A stretch of DNA of 64,000 bases from Prorocentrum cordatum (GCA_963575745.1 CAUYUJ010018460.1:527442-591441); one strand, 5' to 3'; numbered from the stretch's first letter, positions 51,950 through 62,425 are shown. Numbers and translations are program-made. Notes: generated by a model from the sequence alone, not told the origin.

Positions 51950-52143
51950 ACCCGGACAGCATCGCGTCGTAACGAAGATCAGGACGGGCGGTTCTTGGGC
52001 CATGTTCGGCCCCCGGGGGGGCCCTCGCCCGGACTCGGGGGCGTAAACAAAAACGACTCAGGACGAAAATCCGGCCCCGGGGAAAGGGTCGGGTCTTCCA
52101 GGGACGCCGTCCTGAAAAAAGATTGGACGTCGCATGTCTGGGA
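51950..52143 (+). mobile_element. Family C MITE, copy 11
   Basis: The left end has drifted (CCCGGACAGCATCGCGTCGT); the right end GACGTCGCATGTCTGGG is intact. The interior GCCCTCGCCCGGACTCGGGG and CGACTCAGGACGAAAATCCG is present. Confidence 0.7.
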
Positions 52144-52465
52144 ATGTGACCGGCCGAGGATGAATACTCCTCGACGCCAGTGGCCTAATTCGTTGACCTG
52201 GCTATCAGCGTGAGTGCAAGTCTCGCTGCCGAGATGTCTCGCTTCCGGTACCGCTCGCAGGGAGCTTTGCTACACGGAGTGCTGCTCTGGCCTGCGCGCG
52301 GCAAGCGATGAGGAGAAGGGATCTCTAGTCGGAGGCCTAGGAGGTTGACACCAACACCAACAGCGGCGGTGTGCCGCGACCGAGGGAAGAAGATGATCCC
52401 GATCCCGGCGACGGTGTTACTACCCGGGCTTCCCAGGTGGCCACAAGACTACACCACCAGCACCA
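52144..52465. other. Unassigned DNA
   Basis: Balanced unique sequence. One frame reads PREEDDPDPGDGVTTRASQV, which looks protein-like but is short and has no second support. Confidence 0.3.
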
Positions 52466-52572
52466 GGGAGGAGTTGGAGGAAATCGAGGGGTAGGGGAGG
52501 AGTTGGAGGAAATCGAGGAGTAGGAGTTGGAGGAAATCGAGGAGTTGGAGGAAATCGAGGAGGAGGTCTCAG
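52466..52572. repeat. GAGTTGGAGGAAATCGAG minisatellite
   Basis: Four to five units of GAGTTGGAGGAAATCGAGG with GGGTAG or TAG interruptions. Confidence 0.8.
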
Positions 52573-52712
52573 GGGATTTCCAAGAGAATGTTCCCGAGGG
52601 CGTCAGGGGGATGCCGAGGATGCCGGGGGAGGGGGGGCTGCAGGGCGGGCGCTCTGGGCACAGGGGGGCTCCGCAAGCAGGCGGCGCGAGGTCGAGGAAG
52701 GGCGTGGTCTGT

Positions 52713-52945
52713 CAGAGCCCCGAATCATCAGGGGTAACTCGGGTCAGGGATAACTCGGGTTCGTTTCTCGGGAATCCAAACCCGAGTTACCCCGGACCCG
52801 AGTTACTCCGGATAACTCGGGCGTCCAGAGCCCCGAATCATCAGGGGTAACTCGGGTCAGGGCTAACTCGGGTTCCGTTTCTCGGGAATCCAAACCCGAC
52901 TTACCCCGGACCCGAGTTACCCCGGATAACTCGGGCGCCCAAGTT
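52713..52945. repeat. 113-bp tandem duplication of a palindromic unit
   Basis: Two nearly identical units start CAGAGCCCCGAATCATCAGG at 52713 and 52826. Within each, GGGGTAACTCGGGTCAGGG faces CCCGAGTTACCCCGGACCCG, so each unit is itself a hairpin built from repeated TAACTCGGGT. Confidence 0.8.
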
Positions 52946-52993
52946 TGGAGGGGGGGACACGGTGGGGGCCCGCCACGAGAGACAGTCTGCCCT

Positions 52994-53400
52994 TCGTCAG
53001 GGTACCTCTGGGTTTCTTATCTCCGCGCGCTGCGCGGTGACTTCCTCTAGGCCTCCCAGATGGGGTCGGAGTAGATGGGGTCGGAGCATCGCGCCGCATC
53101 GCCGATGCATCGACGATGCGGCTCTAAGTGGAGCCCGATCTTCTCCACGCTGGCACCGTCGTTGCATCGCCGACGTCGCCGATATGTCGCCGATGCATCG
53201 CCGATGCATCGGCGATGTATCGTCGATATATCGGCGATGCGGCGCGACCCTCCGACCCCATCTACTCGGCCCCCATCTAGGAGGCCTCTACTTCCGTTCA
53301 GGGTGCTCCGGGTTTCCCCTCGGGTGCACCTCGCGCGCGGGTTTTCAGGGTTGGGTCTCTCGCGATGGTTTCTTGCGCGGCCGCGCCCGCACTATAAAGG
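52994..53400 (+). repeat. Repeat K, copy interrupted by family A
   Basis: TTCGTCAGGGTACCTCTGGG and GCGCTGCGCGGTGAC lie left of 53047. TTCAGGGTGCTCCGGG, GGGTTGGGTCTCTCGCG and GGTTTCTTGCGCGGCCGC lie right of 53288. Removing the family A element restores the order found at 49768-49955. Confidence 0.65.
53047..53288. mobile_element. Family A foldback element, copy 4 (insertion site resolved)
   Basis: CTAGGCCTCCCAGATGGGGT, then CGGAGTAGATGGGGTCGGAG, at the left; ACTCGGCCCCCATCTAGGAG then GCCTCTA at the right. The centre is GCCGATGCATCGACGATGCG and related units. It sits inside repeat K, giving a filled site to compare with 49768-49955. Confidence 0.75.
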
Positions 53401-53781
53401 GACAGGAAAGAAAGAGAGGGAGATGGAGCTGGAGATGTCGGAGGGATGACCCAGTCAATGCCAGACCTCGCGAACCAATTCCTTCTCCTTCTCGTCATCC
53501 TCCCTTGTACCTCCTACTCCATTCAACTTCCTCCGCCTCCCCTCTGCATCCCTCCCTCTCCCCCGCCCGCCCTCCTGCCCCCGTCTTCCCTTCCCACCCC
53601 CTTCTTGTCTTCCCGCTCATCATCAGAGCGGTTGGCGATGAGGTTCGCTCCCGCCCTTGCGATGGTGAGGGCACGTGAGATCCGGTATCGCCCTCTATGA
53701 CGTTGCCTGCCAGGGACCCCTGCAGCTCGGCATGCATGCTCAGCCTGCCCCCCGCCCCCTCCCCGTCGGCCCCAGCATTAT
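53401..53781. other. Unassigned DNA
   Basis: Pyrimidine-rich in part (53520-53610). No gene is recognised. Confidence 0.4.
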
Positions 53782-53965
53782 GTCGGGCGTGTCCCCCTAC
53801 AGGGGGGACCTTCGACGAAAAATAATACATACCCCCTAAAATACCGCAAAAAGGTCAAAAATACTCCAAATATAGTCCCCGGACTATTTTTGGAGTATTT
53901 TTTAATTATTTTTGGAGTATTTTTTCTGTTCGTCGAAAATCCCCCTTTAGCGGGACAGGCCTGAC
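53782..53965. mobile_element. Family B MITE, copy 13 (complete, paired interior)
   Basis: GTCGGGCGTGTCCCCCTACA and GGGGGGACCTTCGACGAAAA at the left; TTCGTCGAAAATCCCCC and GGGACAGGCCTGAC at the right. The interior also folds: AAAAATACTCCAAATATAGT, then CCCCGGACTATTTTTGGAGT. Almost the entire element is self-complementary. Confidence 0.75.
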
Positions 53966-54675
53966 TGAACCCCAGCAGCCTGAGGCGAGCGCCTCGGGCC
54001 TAGCGCACACGCGGATGGCTCGGCCGAGTTTGATGAGCGGGTCGACCCCGCCAAATCAAGGGTGCCCTCGTGTCCCTTGCCTCTCGGCCCGTGCCTCCTG
54101 CGCCCCTGTGGCAGTGTGCTCTCCCGGGAGGCTCTTGCGCCCTCTTCGCGTGCCCTCTCCAGTCGACTTCGACCGCACGTCGGATGCACGGCCGTCGCGG
54201 CGGGCGGGCTCCGTGCGGACCCAGCCCTGCCAGCCCTCCCCCCCCCAAACGGCTGCGGGGAGGCACGGGTGCTCCGGCCCCGCCGCCCCCACGACCACGG
54301 CCGGCTGCAGCGCGGGCGGCGCCGAACACCAGGAGGCCACAAAACCACACGGGCACAGATCAGCGGCGATGCCCAGGGAAGTATGGACACATGAGAAGTG
54401 GAGGGGAAGACGAATATCCCAGAACTCTGGAAACATAAGAAGACTCCTGGGGTGAATGTGCATCGTGTGTGCGAGCCTGGCTGGACGCCCTTCAGCCGCA
54501 TCTGGGCGCTCTGGTGGAAATCGGAAGCCTTCTGGGTTGGAACTGAAAATCTTCCAAACCGTTCAAATGAGGATACACTCTAAATAAACCGTCGCTGGGC
54601 CCAAAGCAGCCCAAAACACTTGCAAATATGAAGCTGCATTACTTGAGGGACTACTGAGCTTAGACAGGACACCAC
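53966..54675. other. Unassigned DNA with a family G fragment
   Basis: 54379-54450 (AGTGGAGGGGAAGACGAATA, CTCTGGAAACATAAGAAGAC) matches the family G interior. The rest is GC-rich without a recognised gene. From about 54550 composition becomes more AT-rich, leading into LINE-E. Confidence 0.4.
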
Positions 54676-54951
54676 GTGCAGAAGCAAGATGAGCATTGGA
54701 CAAGAAATAACAAGCAGTACACCATCTGTGTTTTGGATGCTTGTGTACTTTCAACGTTTCTCTACGGTTTGGAGTCTTACATGTTGCTTCAAGATGACAG
54801 GGATCGCCTCGACAGCTTCCAAGCGAAATGCCTCCGACGAATCTGCAAAATCCAACCCGCTTTTGTTTCTCGTGCCATCAACGTCGAAGTCAGGGCAGCC
54901 GACAACGCCACGCGGTTATCAGCACATGCATTGCGATACAATGACTGCTAA
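54676..54951 (+). pseudogene. LINE-E: fragment downstream of a reverse transcriptase
   Basis: The frame reads VLDACVLSTFLYGLESYMLL, RLDSFQAKCLRRICKIQPAF and VSRAINVEV. This is the helical segment that follows the polymerase core in LINE-type proteins (VxDACVxSxLLYGLE, RLDxFQxRCLRRI). Neither the catalytic core nor an RNase H domain was found nearby. It is a different lineage from LINE-A, B, C and D. The sequence after 54951 (GGCAAGGTGGCAAAGGACCG) may continue it in another frame. Confidence 0.65.
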
Positions 54952-55933
54952 ATGGCAAGGTGGCAAAGGACCGAGAGCAACGTTGCTTGAGACGGGGGAT
55001 TACTTGTTAAGAACATGGAGCTGCTGAATTATGCTCGTGGGGGCCCGCGTCTGCAATGGGCCACACAGGCACGCCCGGGCACTAGAGGCAGCGGGGGGGC
55101 AGTCCCGACCTTCGCAAGACCTGTTACACGGCTCTCCAGCACACTGTCGCAAAACCGCCCACAATTAGTCATTGCATGTGCCACCAGATGCATAAGTCGG
55201 GCCGGACGCAAGGGGGGGATTGAAAAAGAGGGGTTACCCCCACCGAGGGGCCCATTCCTCGATACATAGCCGCCTCCGGCGCCGGGAGGCGCCGGGAAAA
55301 TCAGCTACGTGAGCTGATGCTCAAACCCCTCCTTTGCTATACCCCCCGTTCGCCCAGCCCGAAAAAGTACCACTTCCACCGGCTGTCAATCCCTCTCGAG
55401 CTGGTGGCATCTCGTTCTGGGCACGCCTCTGGAGAGTGCCGGGAAGGAGGTGCCACCAGCTCGAGGCGAGGGAGCGGCCGGACCCCTGGCTGGTGGCAGT
55501 GGTACTCCTGCCTCTCCTGATTGTGATGTTGTTCCCCCCTTTCTTTCCCTGCCCCTTCTTCCCTTTGCTCCCCCTCTCCCCCTAGCCTCCTGCATGTCCC
55601 CCCGTCCTCCCCCTGCCTTCCCCTGTCTCCCCGCCCGCCGCCCAGCGCCTCTCTACGCACAGTGGCTGTGTTCCAGCGCGCCTGCATTCTGCGTGCCGTT
55701 TTCCTTATTCTGGGGTCTTCCTTTTTGATATGTTTTTGTTGCCGATGCGCCGTCTAGGCGGGGTTTCTTCCTGTCCTGTCTTCGGCGCCTTCAAAGCAGG
55801 CGGCAGCGATGGCGGCCTGGGCCGTGCGGAGGCTCGACGACCTAGAAATCCGACGTCGCTGGGTCTTCCTCACAACGTAGACCCCCGGAGTCCTGGACCC
55901 CTTCTCTGGGGGTGGGCCTACGTCCTGGTCTCA
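54952..55933. other. Unassigned DNA
   Basis: GGTGCCACCAGCTCGAGGCG at 55450 faces CTCGAGCTGGTGGCATCTCG at 55397, an inverted pair with a short loop, so a small foldback lies at about 55380-55480. No gene is recognised. Confidence 0.4.
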
Positions 55934-56032
55934 TAACCCGATAAAACCCCTCCGAAGGCCCCCTGGGCCCGATATACCCCCTCTCTAGGGTCCCCTGGGC
56001 CCGATAAAACCCCTCCGAAGGCCGAAACCGAG
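55934..56032. repeat. ~38-bp tandem repeat
   Basis: CCCGATAAAACCCCTCCGAA, then GGCCCCCTGGG, occurs at 55938 and 56001, with a related CCCGATATACCCCCTCTCTA unit between. Confidence 0.7.
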
Positions 56033-56084
56033 GGAAGACGCCCAGGTTGAAGAAGTCAGATCGTTGGAGGCTTAAAGACGATGT

Positions 56085-56148
56085 ACCCGGGCGTCAGCGA
56101 CGGCGACGGCGATGGCGACGGCCACGGCCACGGCCACGGCCACGGCCG

Positions 56149-56210
<62 letters not shown>

Positions 56211-56560
56211 ACACGACGACGACGACGCCCGCGGCGTCGACGAGCGCCGCCGGTGGCCTCGCGGGCCGTCGATGCATCTTGGGTGTGCTCAGGTTCTCCT
56301 CCCCTTCCTCCTCCTCCTCCTCCACCTCCTCCTCCTCCTCGTCCCCAACCTCCTTCTCCCTCCCCCCTCCTCATCTTGCTCCCCCTCCTCCGTCCTCATC
56401 CTCCTCCTTTTTCCTCCTCCTCCTCCTCCTCCTCCTCCTCCTCCTCCTCCATCTCCTCCTTCTCCTCCTCCTCCTTCCTCCTCCTCCCTTCCCTTCCTCC
56501 TCCCCCTTCCTCCGCCTCCTCCTCCTCCTCCTCCAGCCGCCGTCCCTGCCCGAGGGTTTC
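56085..56560. repeat. GGCGAC/GACGAC array, then CTC array
   Basis: GGCGACGGCGAC and GGCCACGGCCAC hexamers (56095-56160) change to GAC/GGC triplets to 56230. Then short unique DNA, then CTC repeats (56290-56540). Poly-Asp/Gly/His readings are artefacts. Confidence 0.9.
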
Positions 56561-56639
56561 GCAGGCGGCGCCAGAGACCCCCCCGCAGACAGCAGAGGGG
56601 GGCGCTCAGCCATGAGAGCTGGGCTCTGTGGCCGAGGAT

Positions 56640-57470
56640 GCTACGTCTGATCGGTTGGAACCCGCAGTCGGCCACGGGAATGAGGGTAGAGGAGATTATC
56701 ACAGTTTGTGCTGCGATAGATGTCATGCTCTTCGCGGGCACACAAGCATGCAGTCGACGTGCGCAGGCCTCTCTCCAGAGACACGTGATGGGCAAGCTTG
56801 TCGTGGAGGCGGAGTACAGCCCTGGGCAGCTGACGAACAAGAGCACGGGCTGTGCAATCGCACTTGGTCGAGGATTTCAGCAGTCCCACATTAGACAGAT
56901 ATGGGGCAGCCCTGATCAAGCATGGGGCCGCGCACTCGGCATGAGGGCTAAGCGACAACACCTAGATTAGTGTTTCATCGTCATCTACTTCCCCCCCAAC
57001 CGAAGGGCAGGAACGATGTGGGCCACTACCTCACAACCGTGCGCACCCTCGCTACGTGGCTGGACAGAATACTTGATTATCTCCCACATCGTTGCTGTCC
57101 CATACTGTACACAAGCGCGAATGATGGCATTGGTTAATGCAGATATACTACTGTGTGGCAGACATGTGAGGATAATGTAGTGGAGAACGCAGCTCGTGAG
57201 GCACGCAGAGGTGGCGCCGGTGAAGCACTTCGACGAATCTCCGCAAGGCACCACATGTTCGCTTTCAATACTCGAGGGCGTCGGGAGCACACTTTCTTCA
57301 GCGAGAGAGGCAGCAGCCTCATCGGTTTTTTCTTTTTTGCGCCGTGGGGCGATGCAGAGCAGATCAACAGATGTCATACCCTTCGTCGATTGGGGGCACA
57401 GCTCCAATCGTATCGCGGCAAGCCCCCACTCGATCATCCACCCCTTTTCCTCGAGCTCAATGTTTCGAAG
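56640..57470 (+). pseudogene. LINE-C endonuclease domain, broken
   Basis: The first frame has LIGWNPQSA, RVEEIITVCAAIDVMLFAGT, GKLVVEAEYSPGQ and a stop at 56968. Another frame continues with LPPQPKGRNDVGHYLTTV and CPILYTSANDGIG (family GDxND). The frame from 57153 ends the domain with FNTRGRREHTFFSERGSSL and DHPPLFLEL. The order matches endonuclease/exonuclease/phosphatase domains of LINE proteins. The catalytic Asp of the GDxND motif appears replaced by Ala. Confidence 0.65.
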
Positions 57471-58572
57471 GATCCCGCGGTCGCTCGCCCACATAGGGAG
57501 CCGTATTTTGACAAAGACAAGCTACTGGATGCACTGAAGGGCGAGGGGGATTGCAAAGCACTCTTTCTTATTCAGGTCGAGCGCATTCTAGAGGCTCAAA
57601 TGGAGATATGGCGACCTCTGCTGGACAGCGGCACCCCAGATGCGTTCTTTGTCTATCTCGGTCAGGTGCTTATGAGAGCTGGTTTAAATGTATTTCGTGA
57701 GCAAGCTGACCCAGCCCGTCAAGAACATAACCACCAGCGTCGCGAACTCCTTCGACGGCGAGCTGAACTGAGGGAGCGGAGGAGTGAGGACCACGCAGAT
57801 ATGCACGACATCGACGCACAGTCGAAGGCCCTCTCTCAGACCCTCAAGCTGAGTCGTCGGCAGGAGGCTCTGACGCGCAGGAAGCAGACCCAAGAGGACA
57901 TAGAGGCAGCGTGGGAGCAACGAAAGACGGCGCTGGCAATGAGACTTTCGCGCCAGGCAGTCAGGTGCCGCTTTGGCCCCGAGACCTCATATTAATTCGC
58001 AAAAGTATGCCCAGTCGTGCAGAGTGGCTTCAGGTGTGGCCCTTTCCAGGAGGACAAGGGGGTTCGTCAGTAGTCGACGCTCTCCCTCCCGCGCCCCCTG
58101 AAGCTGTTTTCCCCTGGTCCGCTCCACCCGCCCACCCCCGACGTGATCAACGTGGCCCAGGAGGACTACGAAAGAGTCCAGAAGGCGATCCAGAAGGCCC
58201 CGAGACGGAGAGGAGTCCCAAAAAACACCCCGCCCGTCGAGTTGTGGCAGATGTATGTGCGCCCAAAGAAAAAAATGTTCGGCAACGTCTGGGTCTCGGA
58301 GCTTCGGACAATCTTCCAGGTGCGCATTTGTTTCAAGAATCGTTGACGGCAGGCTTTAGAATGATGCGGAACCTCGATCTCACTCCATCCCAGTGGCATC
58401 GCTGTAATGGCGCGGCATTGCGCAGGGGCGCTGCTCACGGCCCTAAGGGCAAGAGAGTCGTGCATCTTTTCCTAGCTTTAGGGGGTCTTTTGACGCCGGC
58501 CTGCTGCACGTTCCCGCCGATGAGAAGTGGATACGCCGAGAAGGCGCCACTCTTGCTGCGCAAGCTACTGCA
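57471..58572 (+). pseudogene. LINE-C linker region
   Basis: The 57153 frame continues to 57995 as a highly charged helical region (HNHQRRELLRRRAELRERRS, LKLSRRQEALTRRKQTQEDI). It is followed by 58143-58346 (INVAQEDYERVQKAIQKAP). No enzymatic motif; this is the region between endonuclease and polymerase. Confidence 0.5.
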
Positions 58573-59325
58573 TGGAGACTAGCAAGAGCAGGCAGAAGTT
58601 TCGCAGCAGATTTCGAGGATTTGTCAAACGCCTTCGGGACGGGGGACTGGAGGAAGCTCGACAAGACGGTGGGGACTTTCGCCTCGACGATCGATGACAT
58701 CGCATTGGGGAGACAGAGGTATCGATGAACACGGGTTAAGCTACCGACCAACGATGACGAGGACGACTTATGGGTGGCACCGAAGGAAGGAGGAACGATG
58801 GGAGACCTTTCAGTGGTTAAACTCTTCTTGGGAACATTTCGATGGCCAGTAAAACGATGGATGCAGCTAGACCAACACCCCACCTTCCGACCTACAGGCG
58901 ACGTTCAGATTGCCAGGAACAGGCGAGGACATTGCTACCGACCGCAGCCCTTTTAGGAACGAGGATGACCTGCTGAAGTTCACGCTTGCACGCGATTTTC
59001 AGCCCGTCTCTGATTTTTCCATGTGCTCAAGCGCTCAGACCAGATCCTCGATGAGGCCCTGGGGACCATAGGCTATAAACATAACCTCGACAAACAAGCT
59101 TTTCTGTCCCATGTGGGAGGGGAGGGTTCTCTGGCGCGTAGAAGATTGCTACGAACGCATGCAGTCAGGGAGCCCGGGGGCAGTCTCCACGAGGAAGCTC
59201 GATACCTGGGCCCGCATATCAACCTTTCCTGCACCTCATCCTCGGAAGTTCAGAGGCGTCCGGAAGCAGCTTCGAACGGGTTCCACATAGGAGGCTTCTG
59301 GGGGCTCTCGGCCCCGCGAAAATGA
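58573..59325 (+). pseudogene. LINE-C reverse transcriptase fragments
   Basis: The 58573 frame has AGRSFAADFEDLSNAFGTGD (motif A-like; Asp at 58609 or 58618), a TGA at about 58726, then KLFLGTFRWPVKRWMQ. Another frame holds NEDDLLKFTLARD (motif C-like, 58958). The 59023 frame has LDEALGTIGYKHNLDKQAFL, EEARYLGPHIN and a stop at 59323. These match the motif order of dinoflagellate LINE polymerases. Frame changes and stops make it inactive. Confidence 0.65.
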
Positions 59326-59346
59326 TCGCGCACAGCGCTCATCAGC

Positions 59347-60330
59347 ATGGCCCAGAATGCTATGATGAGCGGTCTTGAGGCGCTCGCCATTCCAGATGTA
59401 CAGTGCCAGAGAATGGACTCGCGTCCTGCTCAGCTTGCCCGCGCCCCTCTCCGAGGACGAGGAACGAAGGGGGAGGTCATCTCGGGGCAGGGGGGGGGGC
59501 TTCAGAAGAGGATCCGCACGTGGACGAACGACCAGGTTCTAAAGTTTTGGAAGGTCGCCCGTTGCGAGATCGAAGTGCGAGTACGACGACTTCGATGGTG
59601 CCAGGATTGGAGTAAACACCCAAAGGAAAATGCTCATGATCTCTGTTCTCTGTTCGGCACGATGGAGTTTGAACAAGGGAATGGGGGCCGCCCATGCCAG
59701 CCGACGGTCTGCCCAAGGCTGTCGAGACATGCTTCTCCCAGGGCCAAATACGTTCAGGGCGACTTCCGCGTGGCGGCCGCTCAGATGGAGTCTGATCTGC
59801 CGGTGCACATCGCCGACAACCCTCTGGCGTTCTTGGGCCCACAGGGTGCTAAAGAATTCCGTCGGCTTGATTTTGCCGAGTTGCGAGTGCGCGAGTTCCG
59901 CGCAGCCGCCCCTCCCCCGAGCATGCGCCAGTGGCGCCAGCTGGCGAGGAAGAGGCGCCACCCTTACCGTGGAAGTGCGAGTGGCCTGGCGGAGAAACAA
60001 CATGTCCCGCAGTCCTTCGTGCAACGCGAGGTTTACTTGAGCATATTCGACTTCGACACAGAGTCCGAAACCTAGGCCACCTACTTTCGCCTACCAATCT
60101 ATGTATCTACTGTCGCCGCTCGTTCGCCCCCAGGATCATCGCTGGGCGCCGCCTGTCGCAGTCGGTTACCACGGGCATATGCAGTGCCAGGGGCCCCGTC
60201 AAATTCTACGATGTCCAAGCGCCGACGAGCCTAGCGCGCCCGATATGCGAGTTCGAGGGATCCGACCTTGCCGACCTCTGTAGCCACATTGCCCACCACC
60301 TTCCTGGTCAGCCGACTCCACCAGACCGCG
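59347..60330 (+). pseudogene. LINE-C C-terminal region with Cys/His cluster
   Basis: 59347-60075 reads AQNAMMSGLEALAI, EIEVRVRRLRWCQDWSKHPK and LDFAELRVREFRAAAPPPSM. From about 59931 another frame reads LPWKCEWPGGETTCPAVLRA, LLEHIRLRHRV, TNLCIYCRRSF and SVTTGICSA, a C2H2-like Cys/His series. A role in binding nucleic acid is inferred. The frame change lies near 59960. Confidence 0.55.
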
Positions 60331-60333
60331 ACA

Positions 60334-61030
60334 ATGAGCACGGCCGGCGCAGCGATGCCAGGATGGATGAAACAGTTGCACGAGAGCCCGCCTTCGGCAG
60401 GGCCACCCGCCTCCAAGAAGCCGCGCGCGGGGGGGCCCAAGTCGGAGGACGACAAACAGCTGCTCTACGTGCTGGCGCGCCTGGCCCTGGCCGACAGCCG
60501 CGCCATCGCAGAGGTGATCGGCGCGGTCCTCGCCGCGTTCGAGGTCGCCGACGTCGACGACGGCGCGCCCGCGGCCCTCCGCGAGGCTGGCAAGCGCTAC
60601 GACGCGCAGAGCAAGGACTGGAGAGAGAGAAGCAGGCGACTGGAGCTCGACGGGGCTCGCCGCACGTTCTGATCTTCTCCGCGGGCGCCCTGTGGGCCGC
60701 GAACAATCCGAGGGCGGGCTGCAGAAGGGGCGGCGCGAGTTCTGCGACGCCGTGGTCATGCAGTCCACGCCGCAGCAGCTGTCGGAGCTGGCCCTTCACT
60801 TCCGCTGGCGCCCGAACAAGGGCAAGAAGGATAACGCAGACGAAGCGAGGGGGGGGATCATCTGGGCCCTGGATCCGCACCACGAGCACTCGACCAACTT
60901 GCGCCAGCTGGTCTTGCAGTCGATGACGGCACTCAAAGGAGCGCGCAAGACAGGGGCCGTTCCCCGAGGCCCACTAGAGAGGGAGGTCGCCCGCATCATC
61001 GCGGCCCTCGGCCAAGGGAAGTTGTTCTGA
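60334..61030 (+). pseudogene. Broken ORF downstream of LINE-C, function unknown
   Basis: ATG 60334 (context GCGACAATGA) opens MSTAGAAMPGWMKQLHESPP, then a basic patch SKKPRAGGPK and a helical region LLYVLARLALADSRAIAEVI. That frame stops at 60670. The protein-like sequence continues in a second frame (GSPHVLIFSAGALWA) and a third (REFCDAVVMQSTPQQLSELA, then GAVPRGPLEREVARIIAALG) to a stop at 61028. Both frame changes are in the one-base-loss direction. It may be an ORF1-type protein of another element or a host gene copy. No family is named. Confidence 0.45.
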
Positions 61031-61739
61031 GTGAGGGCAGTGTAGCGAGGGCGAGTTCAGATTTTTCTTGGGGGGGTGCTGAGGAATATTTGTTTTGTCC
61101 TAGGGGCTCGGACGGTGGTTCCTGTTCCTTCGGAGCTGGAGCCCAACTTTACAGCCATCCTCAGCCCCCCCCCCCACCCCACACACTCTGATAAGCACGA
61201 TATCCGAGCATACGCGTTTTAGTGTAGCATCATCGGTAAATATCGCAACCAGCATGATAGCAGCAGTGTCTAGCCAGCAGTCTAGCGACTACAATCGTGG
61301 GCGGGGGGTGGGACTGCGGTTGGGCGGGGCAACTCGAGCAGACGACGGGCGACCCCTCCGCTACCGAGAGGTGCGAGCTCGACCGTTTGGTCTACTAGCG
61401 CTAGGTATCAAGAGCTTTTGAGGAGCGGGAGGCTCCCAAGGGCACGAATCCCTGGGAGGGAGGCCCCAACTGTCCCCACCGTCACCCTCCCCCTTCGTCC
61501 TCCGAGGGGGGGTGGGCGGGGTGCGCGCCTCGGACCCCGGAGGGCGCCCTCCAAGGATGCGTGCCCGTAGTGAGGGTTGCCCTTATAGGGGCAGTGCGCC
61601 GTGTGGGCGAGAGCACAGAGCTCACGTCCAGAAGCCGATCGGCGTTCAAATGAAATGCCCCCCAGACTGCGCACAGTTTTTCAGTCAGCCTGACCACAGC
61701 TTTGCACCAGGACTCCACGGGCGATTGCTTGCTTGCTTG
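61031..61739. other. Unassigned DNA
   Basis: A balanced stretch (61080-61400), then GC-rich DNA. Contains ACCCCCCCCCC-type runs at 61165. No gene is recognised. Confidence 0.4.
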
Positions 61740-62425
61740 CTCCTCCTCCTCCTCCTCTTCCTCCCCCTCCTCCTCCCACTCCCCCTCCTCCTCCTCCTCC
61801 TCCTCCCCTCCTCCTCCTCCTTCTCCCCCTCCTCCTCCTCCCCCTCCTCCTCCTCCTCCTCCTCCTCCTCCTCCTCCTCCTCATCCTCATCCTCTCCCTC
61901 CTCCTCCCCCTCCTCCCGTGTGCGGCCGCAAGGAGATGCGGCGGCGGCGGCTGCCCGCCGGCCACGCCCGCCGTCGGCCGCGCGGCGCGCCGGCGCCGTG
62001 GCGTGCTGGCGTGCGGTTCGGAGAGCCCTGGCCTCGGCGGGTCGCGGGGGAGGCACAGATCTCGGCGAGTGCAGGGGGAGTGAAGGAGGAGGAGAGGGGG
62101 AGGAGGAGGAGGAGGAGGAGGAGGAGGAGGAGGAGGAGGAGGAGGAGGAGGAGAGGAGGAGGAGCAGCAGCAGGAGAGCAGGAGGAGCAGGAGGAGCAGG
62201 AGGAGCAAGATGAGCAGGAGGCCGAAGAGAGAGGAGAGGAGGAGGAGGAGGAGGAGGAGGAGAGAGGAGGAGGAGGAGGAGGAGGAGGGGGGGAGGGGGA
62301 GGGGGAGGGGGAGGGGGAGGAGGAGGAGGAGGAGGGGAGGAGGAGGAGGAGGAGGAGGAGGAGAGGAGGAGGAGGAGGAGGAGGAGGAGGAGGAGGAGGA
62401 GGAGGAGGAGGAGGAGGAGGAGGAG
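61740..62425. repeat. CTC array and GAG array flanking a GC-rich island
   Basis: CTC (61740-61918) and GAG (62085-62425) are opposed around 165 bp of unique GC-rich DNA (61919-62084), giving a potential long hairpin with the island as loop. The island has open frames (RKEMRRRRLPAGHARRRPRG) but none is identified. Confidence 0.9.

Larger units (their letters stand above)
56628..60330 (+). mobile_element. LINE-C: degraded non-LTR retrotransposon
   Basis: Endonuclease pieces (56640-57450), a linker, reverse transcriptase pieces (58573-59325) and a C-terminal region with a Cys/His cluster (59347-60330) follow in the expected order, spread over all three frames. The CTC array ends about 70 bp upstream of the first recognisable codon. 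The lack of RNase H separates it from LINE-A and LINE-B. Confidence 0.75.
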
